Source of the DNA: Ustilaginoidea virens
Taxonomy: Eukaryota > Ascomycota > Sordariomycetes > Hypocreales > Clavicipitaceae
Length of the DNA: 64,000 bases
Assembly (NCBI RefSeq): GCF_000687475.1
Contig: NC_057319.1
Span: 1,178,001 to 1,242,000, forward strand
Reading direction: 5' to 3'
Each line of letters begins with the position of its first letter. Position 1 is the stretch's first letter. Position numbers and translations under genes: made by a program. The notes beneath the pieces are model-generated. The model did no database searches. It had not been told where the DNA came from and was given only the letters and a program-made list of their open reading frames with translations. Shown one piece after another: positions 12,400 through 24,034 of this stretch.

Positions 12400-13684
12400 G
12401 CGTGGCGAGTCCGGTTGATGGATAGAAGGGGGAAGAAATGCACTGCACGGCGCACACGCGGGCGGCAACGGCAAGCAGGCGTGGCGTGGCGTGTCGCCGT
12501 GCTGTCGGCCTTGGTCACGGTGTCTCAACTGACGTTGATGCGTCGAGACGAAGCTCAAGACTCAACACGGGGGGGGGGGGGGGGGGGGGATTTCAACACA
12601 GCGTGCGGGATGGGAGATGGGCGTGATAAGTCAGACGAACGCAGCTCCAGGCATGTAGCGTAACGCGCCGGGGTTGACGAAGTATACAGTGACACTTATC
12701 GTGTAGCATTCCCTTTGTGCCGGTCACGTCGATGCCATCCCTGCGCCCAAGGATTTTTCATGCACCATAGGAATGGCCCGAATGGCCAGTCGGGGCCAGT
12801 CGGCCAGTCACACCAAGGTATGTATTTAGGACGAGGTAGGAGGCAGTCAAGGGCCAAGGGTCAAGGGATGGGGATGGGGATGGGGATGATGAATGATGTG
12901 CAGGAACGGGTGGACCGCGGGACCCACCGACGAGCCAGCCGCCAATCAAGTCCCAGCTCGGCCCCACCGCGCAACCTGACGCGTGGTGACGACAGTGCAG
13001 TGCAGTGCAGTGCAGTGCAGTGCTGAATGGAGGCAGTGGAATGGGCAAGCGCAGGGGACGACGGACGGTGGTCAAGGTGGATGCGACGGCAGATGCAGTA
13101 CTTGTGGCAGATGCTGGTGGCAGATGCTGGTGGCAGATGCTGGTGGCAGATGCTGGTGGCAGAGCAGATTGGCAGGCGCGGGCCACCTGCCTGCCTCGAT
13201 TGCGCGCCGCTCCTTCCGCACGCACGTAATCAGTCTGGTGCTTGCTGCTGCTCGCCCCGCCAACCCGCCCTTGGAAGCCGCCGCCCCGCCGCCCCGCCGC
13301 CGCGCAGCACGGACCAAAACAAACACACAGAGCGGCTTCATCCTCGCCGTCCTCCTTCCCCGTCACCATCACCATCACCATCACCACCACCACCACCATC
13401 ACCACCACCACAACAAACCAGCCACGCACCTCGCGCTCGCTTCTCGCGCGCATCAAACGCGCCGCCCACCGGGACAGCTGGATTCGAACCACCCTTCTTT
13501 TTTTTTTTTTTTTTTTTCTTTTCTTGCGCCGCCCCAAGCCGCAGCAGCACCGACGAAGCGCAACAACGCCCGCCGTCTTTTGCCCGTGTACATCCCGCCG
13601 TCGCGTTTGGCTTCCCCTTGTTTTTTTTTTTTTTTTTTTTTCCTTTCTTTTTTTTCCCCTTTCCTTCGCGCGCACCGCGGAGCC
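12400..13684. other. intergenic region with many simple repeats
   Basis: Holds a G tract (12569-12589), a GGGATG repeat (about 12865-12890), a GCAGT repeat (about 12990-13022), a 13-bp repeat gatgctggtggca (about 13101-13163), CAC/CAT trinucleotides (about 13360-13412) and two T tracts (13498-13517, 13621-13641) just before the next start codon. The T/C-rich end is typical of a fungal promoter. No gene seen. Confidence 0.65.
13103..13163. repeat. 13-bp tandem repeat (gatgctggtggca)
   Basis: About four and a half near-perfect copies in the promoter-side intergenic DNA. It does not lie in a supported reading frame. Confidence 0.75.
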
Positions 13685-15178
13685 ATGTCTGGACATGCCA
13701 CCAACGCGTGGCTGCGCTCGCAGCGAAAGAGCGACTTGTCCGACCTGGCGGACAGCGTGGGCATGAGAAAGTAAGCAAGCTTTATTTTTCGTCACGGGAG
13801 ACGGGGGGGGGGGAGACTGTCGAGGCTCGCGTCGGGACGCGTCGCGCACAACTTCCTTTTTTTTTTTTTCTTATTGCATCGGGGTCGTTGGAGCGCGCGG
13901 CGTCGGGGCGTCGCAAAGAGCCTTGGCTTTGCGTGGCATCTCTGTGCAAGCTGCCTGCGCGGCGGGACGACCCCCCATGCATGCAGAAGCGGATGAGGCA
14001 TTGAGCTGACCACCCGTCCGTGTGCTGTAGCTACGAGAGCCTCAAGAAGAGCGAGCTCGAGGTCGCGCTCGACGACTTCATTGCCGAGCGCAGCGGCCGG
14101 CTTGCCCACCGCCCCGACTTGGCCCCGTACTTTAGCAGCCGCTCCAAGGCGCTGGGCTCCCCCATCAAGAAGGAGCGGGACTCGAGGGACGAGATGGAGC
14201 GGTCGCTCCGGGTCGGCAGGCGCCGCATCACCAGGTCGGCCGAGGACCAGACGTCGGAGTACGTGTCGCGCACCAGCCCCTTCTTTGCCGGGGCCAGTTG
14301 CCCGGGGGCACTCGGGTCGTCGGTCGTCGGTCGTCGGTCGTGCTTGTTTTTTATTTTTTATTCTTTTTTTATTCTTTTTTTCTCTCCCGTGCTAACCACC
14401 CGCCCCGGGCCGGTTGTCCAGGAGCGACGAGCGCGCGCCGTCCACCGCGCCGTCCACCGCCGTGACCCGCACGCCGGCCCGCCAAGCCTCGTCGTCGCAG
14501 GCCGCCGCGCGCATCGCCCTGCCCGCCCTGCCCGCCACGCCCGCCGACGTGGCCGAGGCCATCGACCGCTCCGCCGTCGCGGTGCGCCAGCGCGTCGCCT
14601 CCATGTACCACGAGACGGGCATCACCGAGGCCTCCCACGCGACGCGCGACACCCTCAGCACCGTCACCAGCATCCTCTTCGTCGTCTCCGCCTTTGAGCT
14701 GTGGTTCATCCGGCCCGCCATCCTGGCCAACCGCTACGCCTGGACCGTCCCCGCCATCCCCGCCCTCGGCACGTCCGACCGCCCCGTCTACCTGCCCGAC
14801 ATGTTCCTCCTGCTCAGCCCGAGCTTCTGGTCGCCCGCGCTGACCTGGGCGCTGACCAGCGCCGTGCTGCCCACCCTCGCCGGCTACTTCTTCAACCTCA
14901 GCGCCACGAGCCGGCCGGGCCCGCCGCGGACGCGCGCCAGGACCGCCGCCGCCGCCGCCGCCCGCTCCGACACCGTGGTCGACCCGCTGACGTTTAGCAT
15001 CGCCAAGGCGCTGGCCACGTACGTCGTCTACGCCCAGGGCGTCACGTTTGGCGGCCTGCCGTCCGAGACGGCGGTTGCGCGCCTCGACGCCGCCGTCTAC
15101 GGCGGCTGGCGGGGCGTCCTGGTCGGCTGCGCAATCGTCGCCGTCACGAGCATCTACGACGCCGTGCTGAACAAGTAG
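13685..15178 (+). CDS. SAP-like N-terminal domain with multi-pass membrane C-terminus, function unknown
   Basis: Three exons are inferred: 13685-13770, 14031-14258 and 14422-15178, giving 356 residues; the first intron is 260 bp with a GCTGAC branch site. The N-terminus (about residues 5-50: WLRSQRKSDLSDLADSVGM, then NYESLKKSELEVALDDFI) looks like a helix-extended-helix or SAP-type fold that often binds nucleic acid. A basic/Ser-rich linker follows. The C-terminal half has four or five hydrophobic segments, including TVTSILFVVSAFELWFI near residue 190 and GVLVGCAIVAVTSIYDAVL at the end. A SAP/LEM-like head on a membrane body suggests an inner nuclear membrane or organelle-membrane protein tethering DNA; this is inference. 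I recognise the architecture as conserved in ascomycetes but cannot name a function. Confidence 0.85.
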
Positions 15179-16073
15179 GCGGGGGTTGAGGGTTGGGGGT
15201 CGGGGGGGGGGCGGCCCGACGGTGCTGGCCCCCTCGTAGCTTTGTCCTGCCGTCGGTGACGGCTTGCTTGTCTGGGGTTTGGGGCGGCTTGGTCATCAGT
15301 GGTCTGGCCCGTGGCTGGCTTGGTCTTGGTACGGTGGCCTGGGGCTGTCGGGATGGGGGTAGGGGGCGTCTGGGAGCGGCGTTGGGGCGTTGCTGCCGCC
15401 GGTGCAGCTTGGATGCGTAGGGTGTCTTGTATACTTGCTTTGCTTTGTCGTTTGCGTTGCTTATACTCTACTTTTGCTCTGCTTTGCTTTGCTTCATCCT
15501 CTGCTCTGCTCTGCTCTGCTCTGCCCTGTTCTGCCCTGTTCTGCTCTGCTTCATCCTCTGCTCTGCTCTGCTCTGCTCTGCTTCGTCTTCGTCTTCTGCT
15601 CTGCTCTGCTTCGTCTTCCCTCTCTGTTCATGGCCTCCCTCACCTCGTCCGCAGTCATCCATGGATCAAACAACTTGGACGCTCGACGCGAGGCACCAGC
15701 ACCAGCACCAGCACCAGCACCGGCACCGGCACCGGCACCAGCATCAGCTGCTTCTTTGCAGTCTACAGACAACTACCAAACACCAAACACCCCATGGCTC
15801 ATGTCGCAGTCGCAGCCGAACCAACGTGTGCGCTGCTTTCCTACCCAACGCAGCAGAGGTATCCATGCTGAACAAGTGGCTGTGTTTTTTTATCCCTTTG
15901 CATCAACAACAGACACTTCCAACAACTTGCAGTCTTGTAAACAAACACCCTGGAATGCTCCCTACCTTGAATCTAAATGCTACCAAAACACACCAAATAA
16001 CGACAAAACGACACGACCCCCCAACCAAAAATAATCACGCCACGCTATGCCGTTTCCTGTTTGAAGGCCCCAT
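15179..16073. other. convergent intergenic region with CTCTG and CACCAG repeats
   Basis: Between two convergent genes. A degenerate CTCTG/CTTTG repeat fills about 15475-15620, and a CACCAG/CACCGG repeat about 15692-15745. Open frames here translate only the repeats. No gene seen. Confidence 0.7.
15475..15620. repeat. degenerate (CTCTG)n pentanucleotide array
   Basis: Long run of tgctc/tgctt units broken by cttcatc and cgtcttc interruptions; all frames are open only because of the repeat. Confidence 0.8.
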
Positions 16074-18570
16074 TTACCCATCGGGTTCCTCAGACTTGAT
16101 TGGATGAAGCAGCATGCTCCTCAGACACATCCGCCCGCCGCCGCCGTCCCGGCTCTCCTCCTCGTAGCCGCCGCGCAGGCGGCCGCTGTCCGGCTGGCCG
16201 CTCGGTCCGCGTCCGTCCATCACGGCATACCCCAGCCAGCGCCGCCACAACAGACCGGCAAACTGGCTGTCGTAGTAGTAGCTGGAGCCCTTGAACACGC
16301 TCTCGCGGTAAAAGTCGAACGGGCTAGCCCAGCCCGAGGTCGAGTGGTGGTCGCCGCTGTTGAAAGCCTCGTCAATCGCCCGCCCTGCGGGAGTCCATGC
16401 TCGGGCCAGCGACACCGGGTGCGGCGCGAATACGGCCTTGAGGCCGCGGTGCAAAGCCACCGTCGCGGGAAACATTTCGGAAAACATGGTGCGTCGATGG
16501 CGCCACACTTCCTCATGCATGGCCATCAGAAGCCTCCGGCTCAAGCGGCCCGCCGTCACAATGGATGCGCGTCGGGCAGGCTGCTCGTACGTGGGATTCG
16601 CATAGCCCGCAATGTCGTCGGAAAACACCCAGCCCGTCTCGCACGCGTCGAAGATGGGGTTGAAGGTGATGAGGTCGGCTCCCTCGCCGACGCCGCACTC
16701 GTCTGGATCCATGCCTGTTCCGCAGCTGTCCGGCAGCGGCGACTGGCCCTGCTCCTCCGCAAGTAGCGGCTTCTTGTCGGGATAGTCGACGGGTCCGTAA
16801 ATGGGTGCCTTCCCAGACTGCATGCAGTCTTGCCGGACCGTCTCGGTAAAGTTGTGCCAGCTGCCGTGGTGTGACGGGATGTAGTAGCGCTCGTTCCTCT
16901 CCCACATGAGCGAGCGAGGCTGGTTGTCGGCCCAGCGTCCGACCCGATGCAGCAGCTCAAAGTAGTTGCCCAGATAGCGCATGTCCATTTCCCAGTTCCA
17001 GAAATACTCATACTCGGGATGCTGCTTGGCGAAGACTTGCAGCGCAAAGTGGGCGCTCCGGTACACCCCGCCAATGTCTGTTTGGCTCGGGTTCGACACT
17101 TGGTTCTCAAAGTCGCCGGGGTAGTATAGCCGCATCTGGCTTTCGCTCCAAATCGTGACGAGACCTTGGAATTCCGGGGGAATGTTGTCGTCCAGCACCT
17201 GCCGAGCCACGGCCTGATCCGCCCATACGGGCAGCTTGTCATCCCGAACATGGAGCAGGATATGCACAGCGTACTCGCCGCCCGACTTGAGAGACAGTTC
17301 CGTGACCAAGGCGCGGAAATTGGCCACGGCCAAGGGCGTCCACCTGAATCCGGTATAGCAGCGCACGACCACGGCCTGGCGCGACATCTTGCCTTTTCTC
17401 GCGGCATTCCCCGACGTGGAGAACCCTCCCGGTTCCGCGTCGGGCTTGGGAAACAGATGCTTGTTGGCCTCCAGGCACCTGTCCTGCGCCATGCCCCAGT
17501 CCACAGATCCGTAATTGATCTTTCCGGTGGCAGCCCAGACATGCTCGTTGTCTTGGCTTTCCGTGTCCTCTCCAGCACCGAGACCACCTTCCTCCCGAGG
17601 GTATCCGAGTCCGTACGGTCCCAGTCGCCCAAATCGATCAAAACACACGTCGTCTCGGATGCCAAAAATCTCGTACGAGCCCAGAGCTGCGTCGGGCATG
17701 TGTTGGGGGACGCCGTGATACGCATACACGTCGGGAGCCGGGATTTTGCCATGTCGGTCAAGGAAGCACGTCTTGGTTTTAGCCCGGTTGTTGGGGTATG
17801 GGTTGTACAGCGCCGGTGTGGGCCACGAATTCTCTGCTTCCGGGGGTGCCGGTAAAGACGCCGCCGCATGTGTGGTGTTGGGATATTCGGGCATCAGGTC
17901 CGATGGTTCCACGAGCGACTTGAGCCCGTGAAAGTAGCCATCGAGGCTTTTTTTCCCGTCAGCACACTTTGCATCCATCAAGCACGAGCCCCCATTCCCA
18001 CCGCCAACGCAAGAAGGAGAGCGCCTGCCAACTTGGGGTCGCTTACTGCGGAAATTGTAACCAAGGCTTTGATTCTGCTTCTTCTTCAAACTCGCCTCGT
18101 CCCTCCTCATCCTCCTCTTGGCTGAGTCTGTCCGCTTCATCCTGATATGCGTCATCGACTGGGGCGACAATCTCGGCGGCTGGTGAAACCTCGTCCACGT
18201 CCCCGGCAGGCTTTTCCGGCCACTGGGGGGCAAAATCGGGCTCCCAGTGTTGTGGATTGTGGGCGGCTATTGAACCGACAGTGTCTGTCGTTGATGAACT
18301 CCCGTCCAAGACCTCATCGTGCTCGGGCTCGGGCTCTTCCGACCACTGGGAAATAACCTTGTGCTCAAAAGGGTGGTGACCTTTAGCATGCTGGACAATA
18401 TCTGGCATCCATGTCTTGTGGCGATCCAGCAGGAACAAGGTGGTGACAAGCACCAGGATGGCCATGAGCCAAATGGTAAGACGTCTATACAAGCAATGAC
18501 CGAGAAGAGTTGTGACGGAGGGGGTCAGGTTTCGGGAAGGGCTTTCGGCACGCGGCAGTAAAGGGTCCAT
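16074..18570 (-). CDS. DUF3405 family type II membrane protein (putative Golgi/ER glycosyltransferase-like)
   Basis: Two exons are inferred: 18570-18047 and 17946-16074 (100-bp intron, CAGTAAGC donor, GCTGAC branch), giving 798 residues. One hydrophobic span (about residues 31-48, LTIWLMAILVLVTTLFLL) after a short basic N-terminus marks a signal anchor, so the body should be lumenal. An acidic, Pro-rich stem follows to about residue 175. The C-terminal body carries the conserved DUF3405 landmarks, including VVVRCYTGFRW, the acidic WNWEMDMRY and SSYYYDSQFAGLLWRRW. DUF3405 proteins are fungal, often placed near glycosyltransferases. The acidic EMD motif could bind a metal or nucleotide sugar, but no activity is proven. 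The start is the first Met before the anchor. Confidence 0.9.
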
Positions 18571-19941
18571 CTTTGGTTTCGATCTAAAGCAGCTACTCGG
18601 GCTGAGTAGAGGAGCGGTGCGTTTCATTCTGGCTGAGAAACCTCGACGGAGGAGAACGCACCCGGGGAATGGGACTCTTTCTCTCAACCAAGGAGTCAAG
18701 TGGTGTCCAAGTCCAGCATGCAGGTCTCCGAGTGTGGCGACACCTAAGATTGTCAAGGTAATGGTGTATTTATCTCTAACAGTTTTTTTTATGCTCAGGG
18801 AGGGCGGTTGGTTTGTAGGGATGGTGGGAGGTTCGAGAGGGTGAAGGAGACGTGAGCACAGGAGATGAGGCGGAGAAAAGAATGGCTCTTTACAGGTGAG
18901 AATAACGCACGGCAAAGAATGAAGGAGGCGTACGAGAAAGAAACGATGCAGAGGCAAATGCTGCTTGTTGAGCTCGAACCGGTCGGAACAGTGGTTTTAC
19001 GGGGAGAATATGGATAGAACCGGCGGAGAGGGTTGAGAGCAACGGGGAAAGGTGCAAGAACCCGAACCCCCTTCTTCCTCCCCGTGTCTTGCGCGTGCGG
19101 GTGCGGGTGCGGGTGCGTGTACGGAGTTGTTATTTGATGGTTTCCGACTCTCGGACCTGCCGTTCTCAGCCGCTCCGGGGAGAGAAGCCAAGACAACAAC
19201 AACAACGATGAACAGGGAAGGAAGGAGGCAGGCAGGGGAAGCGTCTGGTCGAACCAGCAAGAACAAAATAGAACGAATGGCGGACGACGGGACGGGGGAT
19301 TTGGGCAGCCTCCAGTCCATTTCCCATCCACCCAGCTGCGGCCATCCAGGGCCATCCAGGGCCATCCAGGGCCATCCAGCTTGGTTTACTTGTTTGCCCC
19401 CGACGCATCCTCCGGTTGCCCTTGTGCGGTCTGGTCTGGTACGGTCTGGGCACGTATTGACGTTGTGCCGTGGCTGCGATATGGAATCGGGCGCGCCGGG
19501 TAGGGCAAAGTACAGTAAAAAAGATTGCCCAAGGCGGCCGCATTTGCCCATAGGTGGCGCCCGCTCGAAACCGGCAGCCGTCTGGGTGCCTCCTTCTTCA
19601 TACGTATGCTCGGCACCTATTTCCGTTGGGCTTGCTGTTTTGCGCCGTTGGATGCATGTGCCTGCCTCAGGCGCCTGCCTCAGATGCCTGCCTTCGGTAC
19701 TGCCTACCTTAGGTACCTAATGCCATGATCATGATGAAAGTGTGTGTTGCACCAAAAGTGTGACGCCAGTGACTTTAATAGGTATTCTACACTGCGATAG
19801 AATGGCGCGGTCGGTACCTTGCTACATGTCAACTGCATTCCAGACCCTTTTTGGCCCCCGCGGCCCCCAATAAGCCGCACGGCAGGTCAGGGCACGCCGT
19901 CAGCATCAACCCATGCGGCCAACTGTCGAAGGATATCGCCG

Positions 19942-19959
19942 GTACGGAGTAGTCCGTAT
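19942..19959. repeat. dispersed motif as inverted pair TACGGA...TCCGTA
   Basis: tacgga, a 4-base spacer gtag, then tccgta: two half-motifs face each other. Confidence 0.6.
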
Positions 19960-20075
19960 ATCACCGGCAATCAACGTCGCCGGGCTTCGTTTGCCGCAAG
20001 GATTATGCACCTTGACATGCATGGATCAGCCCAATGCAGCCGAGCAGGCCCTGCCGGGCTAAGCCTCTAGTTTTG

Positions 20076-20097
20076 CGTACTCGTACTCCGTACTCCT
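20076..20097. repeat. dispersed motif GTACTCCGTAC, with a partial second copy
   Basis: gcgtactcgtactccgtact carries one full 11-mer and a degenerate neighbour. Confidence 0.55.
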
Positions 20098-20671
20098 AGT
20101 CTCGATCCGGGGTGTGCAGGGTGGGTCCCCGCTCCATGGTCTTGAGGCGAGGCAGGGCAACACCATGGGCTGGCTGCTCATAGGCTGGCTGGCTGCTCAT
20201 GTCCAAGCCGTCCGCAGCAGCAGCACCACCACCACACGACGCAAGAGGGCGGCTGGGAGCAGCGAAAGCTTTGAGGAAAGCAACATATCGCTCTGCTTCA
20301 ATGTGCGCTTCTTGCGGGCGCGCAACCAGGCATGGCAAAAGGCATGGCAAAAGGCAGGCAGTCGGTACCGGGTGCAAAACGTCGCCTACTTTGACAGTGT
20401 CTGGTCCTTTTCAATTTGCCATGTCCCCTACAAACATGCTCGATTGCGGGAACAAAACACCATATCCTTCCAAAAGGCCGCCAGCAAAGCCCAAAGCCCA
20501 ATGCCCAGTTTCCAATTTCCAATTTCCAATTTCCAATGCTATACACAATGTGGCCCGCCATGCCATGCCATGCCATGCCAAGAAGTTACAAAAAAAAAAA
20601 AAAAAAAAGGACCCCCTTTTGCAAAATGAACCTGCACAACCTGCCTCAAATGGATGCGACGCAGAGTACAC

Positions 20672-22198
20672 CTACACTGCAAGCAGCTTTTGCACCCGCT
20701 CGTGGATGACCCGGTCAATCGGCTGGCTGTGCCTCTGGATGACGACATTCTCTCGGCCTCCGATGGGCACGATCCTCAACCATTCAGGAGCAACCTCGGT
20801 GGCGATCAGTCGCACACACGCCATGCCTTCTTCCCTGGACAACGGAACTCGCAACGAGTCCTGGAGCTTCTCCGAGATGGCGAGCATGGTGAACGCCTGC
20901 CGGGGCAGCGACATTGTATGGGACAGGCTGAGCATGGAGATGGTGGCCGCCACATCGGCAACCCTGTTCAGCGCGGCTCGTCGCTGCAGCTCGGGGCCAG
21001 ACGGCGGAAGCGGCTCGTTGGCTCTGGCGAGCTGCTTGTGCCGGAGTCGGTCCAGGAGGCTCATCTTGGTGCCGTCGGGGTTGGCAAAGGGCTTCTTGCT
21101 GGCAGCCTCCTGGTCCTGCTGCTTGGCGGCAATGCCGCTCTTCAGGTCCGCGAGCGCTCTGCGTCCCTTGGCCAGGGCGGGGTTGGCGTGCATCCCCTTG
21201 CCCATCTCCTTGACGGCAGCTTGAGGCAGGTCGGCCAGCGACAAGCTTTCCACGAGCGCATCCACGCCCGACGCCTGATTCGCGGCCTTTTCCGCGGCCT
21301 TTTCCGCGCACAACGCGCGCATGTTCTCCTGAAACTGCCGGCACAAGCGAGCTTCATTGACCGACGACCCAACCATGTGTGCCGCGATCTGGACGCACAG
21401 CCTGCCTCGGCCGTGGTCGGAAACGAAAAAGGGCGATTCCTCACGCGGCCTGCCGTGCCATTGGATGGCGATGCATCGTCGAATGTCTTCCACCGTGACC
21501 TGTCGCTTACCCCACGTCCGCGAAATGTTGGGTGCAAGCAGACGAATGTCAATTGGCGAACTGCTGCCGTGATGGGCAATGTGGATCATGACTGTCTCCA
21601 GAAACGCCTTGTTGAGAGCAACCAGCTCTTCCAGGTGATGGGGCAGCGGCTGCTGCTTCTTCTTCTCGACCAGGGCCTCGGCCCCGGCCTTCTCCGCACT
21701 CTTTTTGTAGACGGCATCGATCCTTGTTTGCAGAGTCCGTCTCGATTGCTGCTGTGCAGGCTTGGCAATGACAGATGTTGATTTGCCGGGTCGGCGGGTT
21801 TTGTGTGCCCGCGAAGGCGCGGATTCCGCGGCGCGTCTGCCCTGTTTCGGGGCCGAGGCTGCGTTGCAGGAGTCGGCAGCCGAAAGCGCCGGGGCATCCC
21901 GTCGAAGCCGCTTCGCAGCGACGGACTGTGCGTCATCCTCCTCGTCGCTGCTGGGAGGGAAGGAGAGGGTCCTCCGAGTCAACGACGACGGCGCGGCGAG
22001 GCCGTCCTGCTGCTGCAGCGAGCTCGCCTTTCTCTTCCGAGACGCGAGGGGGGGAGCAGGCAGGTTGACGACGACGGATCTCTTTGCGGATGCGTCAGGG
22101 AAAGCCCGAGTCTTGGCCACCCGAGCAAAGTCTGCGATGGAAGTCGAGGCGGGAACGGCTTCGACCGCCTGCCGCCTCCTGGCTGCCGGACGAGGCAT
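20672..22198 (-). CDS. CDT1: DNA replication licensing factor Cdt1
   Basis: Loads the MCM2-7 helicase onto origins together with ORC and Cdc6 in G1. Intronless, 508 residues, with the first Met used as start. Residues 1-190 are basic, Ser/Ala-rich and probably disordered, with basic clusters such as SRKRK near residue 55 that could act as nuclear localisation signals. The centre (about residues 195-290) has a winged-helix-like region (LVALNKAFLETVMIHIAHHG and WGKRQVTVEDIRRCIAI). The C-terminus (about 370-508) fits the Cdt1 C-terminal winged helix that contacts MCM, with SLLDRLRHKQLA and the closing IDRVIHERVQKLLAV. Residues 20-29, SIADFARVAK, resemble a degenerate PCNA-dependent degron (see findings). 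Family call rests on the C-terminal pattern and is fairly sure. Confidence 0.83.
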   Translation of the reverse strand: MPRPAARRRQAVEAVPASTSIADFARVAKTRAFPDASAKRSVVVNLPAPPLASRKRKASSLQQQDGLAAPSSLTRRTLSFPPSSDEEDDAQSVAAKRLRRDAPALSAADSCNAASAPKQGRRAAESAPSRAHKTRRPGKSTSVIAKPAQQQSRRTLQTRIDAVYKKSAEKAGAEALVEKKKQQPLPHHLEELVALNKAFLETVMIHIAHHGSSSPIDIRLLAPNISRTWGKRQVTVEDIRRCIAIQWHGRPREESPFFVSDHGRGRLCVQIAAHMVGSSVNEARLCRQFQENMRALCAEKAAEKAANQASGVDALVESLSLADLPQAAVKEMGKGMHANPALAKGRRALADLKSGIAAKQQDQEAASKKPFANPDGTKMSLLDRLRHKQLARANEPLPPSGPELQRRAALNRVADVAATISMLSLSHTMSLPRQAFTMLAISEKLQDSLRVPLSREEGMACVRLIATEVAPEWLRIVPIGGRENVVIQRHSQPIDRVIHERVQKLLAV

Positions 22199-24034
22199 CT
22201 TGCTCGTGGCGTGGGGAAAAGAAGAGGGAGGGGGACGAGTTTGCTAGGCGACGCGGGGAGGGCAGGTGGTTGGGTGAAGCCTGCCGGTTGCAAGAGATGG
22301 CTGGGACAAGGAGACAGTGAGAGACACAGCTCAGCAATGAGTATGCAGTGTATCCGTAGAAAGCGGCGATGCGTTGCGATGCGTTGCGATGCAGACTGGC
22401 GAGCAGAGCAGGAGCGACCAAGGACGCGAAGCAAGCGGAATTGCAGAATTGGCAGTTGCGTTGCAGGCTCAGGCGCCCAGGTAACCGTGGTCCGTGGCAG
22501 GTGGGCCGACGTGGAGGACGCGACGCGACGCGACGTCGGGCGAGGACGCGTTTTCGGCTGGTCCGTGTAAAGTGCGCCTTGATTGGCTGTTCCCGTGACG
22601 GAGCTTGTGATTGCGTGCTCAGACAGTTTGTCATGCATACCTTAGATTAGGTACCTAGCTTATGCATTTTTTGCGCAACGCTCGGGCTTGTTTTTATAGC
22701 TTATCAATTGCTTTCATGTGCTCAAGGGCTTATACTGTGTTTTCATATGCTCACACTTGTTCGTAGCTTTATGTCTTCTAATTTTCATGACTGATACTCA
22801 CTCCTTTCCTCCGTGCCTACCTACCAGCTAGGTACCTATGTAGCTTGTACTTGTTTCCATCACTTAACATGCCTTCCAACTCTCGCCGTAGCTCGCACTT
22901 ATTGCTTTCAGCACGCTCACTTTTGCATAGGTACTTCTTTCTTATCCTTGTTCCATAGCTCATGTGCCTACTTCTCACACCCTTTTCTTTTTCTCCGCCC
23001 ACTCACTTGTTTCCCGTCCTCACCCCATTCCGCTTCATCATCCGCTCCATCCGCCTCGTCCGCATCCCCCAGCCAATCCCCAGGCATCACAACCATCCGG
23101 TCCGCGCACTCGCCCGGCCGAGCACAGCAGCTACACCCACCGCCCGCTCGCCCTCGCAAGCAGAGGCCCCCAACCCTGCACCATCCCGCACGGCATGTTG
23201 CCTGCCCGTCATCACCCATGCCGCGTGTAGCAAGGCAGCGCCACCCCCTCAGCCCGTCGCCCGTCGCCCGTCGCCCGTCGCCCGTCGCCCGTACTCGTTC
23301 CTTGAGGGCAAAAAACAACCAAAAAAGATGCAGGTACGGAGTACAGGGCGATGCACACCCTCTTGCGAGGCGCCATGTGGGAGGTCGTGGTCATGCACGA
23401 GTACCCAACCGTGGCCCGCCCGTGTGCACCCGTGGCACAGGCACGGTCTGTCGACGACGCAGCTGCGTACCGGCCATTTCAAACGAATCAATTCCATCCA
23501 ACGAGATTCCTGGCCACAGGGCTTCCCCGGGTTGGGGCAACACAGCCCCCAAGACAGGCCGACGCTTGTCCGGCGCCGTGTCTTACGGATTACGGGGAGA
23601 AAAGGGGAACCAGTGATGAGAGGAGGGGAGAGGAGAGGAGAGACAGAGAGAGAGAGAGAGAGAAAGGACCTTGTTGCTAATTACCAGTTTGTCAAAACAC
23701 AAGCCGTCGTAAACGCAGCTCACCAAGTCTATGTTTGTACGCCACCGCTTCACTCCTGGGCAACAGCCCGTCCCTGGTGTTGCCAACCCGTTTTTCTTGT
23801 CCCAAGTTGACCCCTTTTATTACATTTTTTTGCGATACAGTTGAACCAGTTCAGTGACGTAGCATTTCCTAAACTCCTTGTGCTGCTGCTGACTTTGGGC
23901 GAAACCAGACAAATGAAACTTGTCGGCAGTAGTGTCTCTGCCGTTTTTTCTAGTGGATGAAGATGCAAGGAAAAAAGCTGGAGACGTCGTTTTTGGCCAA
24001 CGCCTCGAGCGTAGCGGCGCAAGGTTTGGCGGTG
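22199..24034. other. intergenic region, CDT1 promoter side
   Basis: Upstream of CDT1. Contains a 10-bp repeat tgcgatgcgt (about 22365-22395), palindromes taggtaccta (22648-22657, 22829-22838), an 8-bp repeat cgtcgccc (about 23255-23290), one GTACGGAGTAC copy (23334-23344) and a GA run (about 23645-23665). The stretch 22640-22960 is clearly more AT-rich than its surroundings. No gene seen. Confidence 0.6.
23334..23344. repeat. dispersed motif GTACGGAGTAC
   Basis: Perfect 11-mer copy in intergenic DNA. Confidence 0.6.

Larger units (their letters stand above)
18571..20671. other. intergenic region, divergent-free spacer with short repeats
   Basis: Upstream of the DUF3405 gene and downstream of CDT1. 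It holds a 10-bp repeat (gccatccagg, about 19340-19380), the palindrome ttaggtacctaa (19709-19720), two copies of the dispersed TACGGAGTA motif (about 19942-19959 and 20076-20097), an 8-bp repeat tttccaat (about 20505-20538), a ccatg repeat (about 20558-20580) and an A tract (20590-20608). No gene seen. Confidence 0.65.

Noticed and set aside
9575..12457. Open frame of 960 codons antisense to C1-THF synthase
   Set aside because: It mirrors the strong codon bias of the true gene on the other strand and has no domain; splice-joined C1-THF synthase explains the region fully.
13480..13500. Possible tRNA B-box (ggttcgaatcc on the minus strand)
   Set aside because: The flanking bases do not form a T stem, and an A tract replaces the rest of a tRNA body.
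12758..13849. 363-codon open frame on the minus strand
   Set aside because: Made of simple repeats and homopolymers; it overlaps the first exon of the SAP-like gene.
22962..23810. 282-codon open frame upstream of CDT1
   Set aside because: Runs through the cgtcgccc repeat and a GA run; no domain and no splice support.
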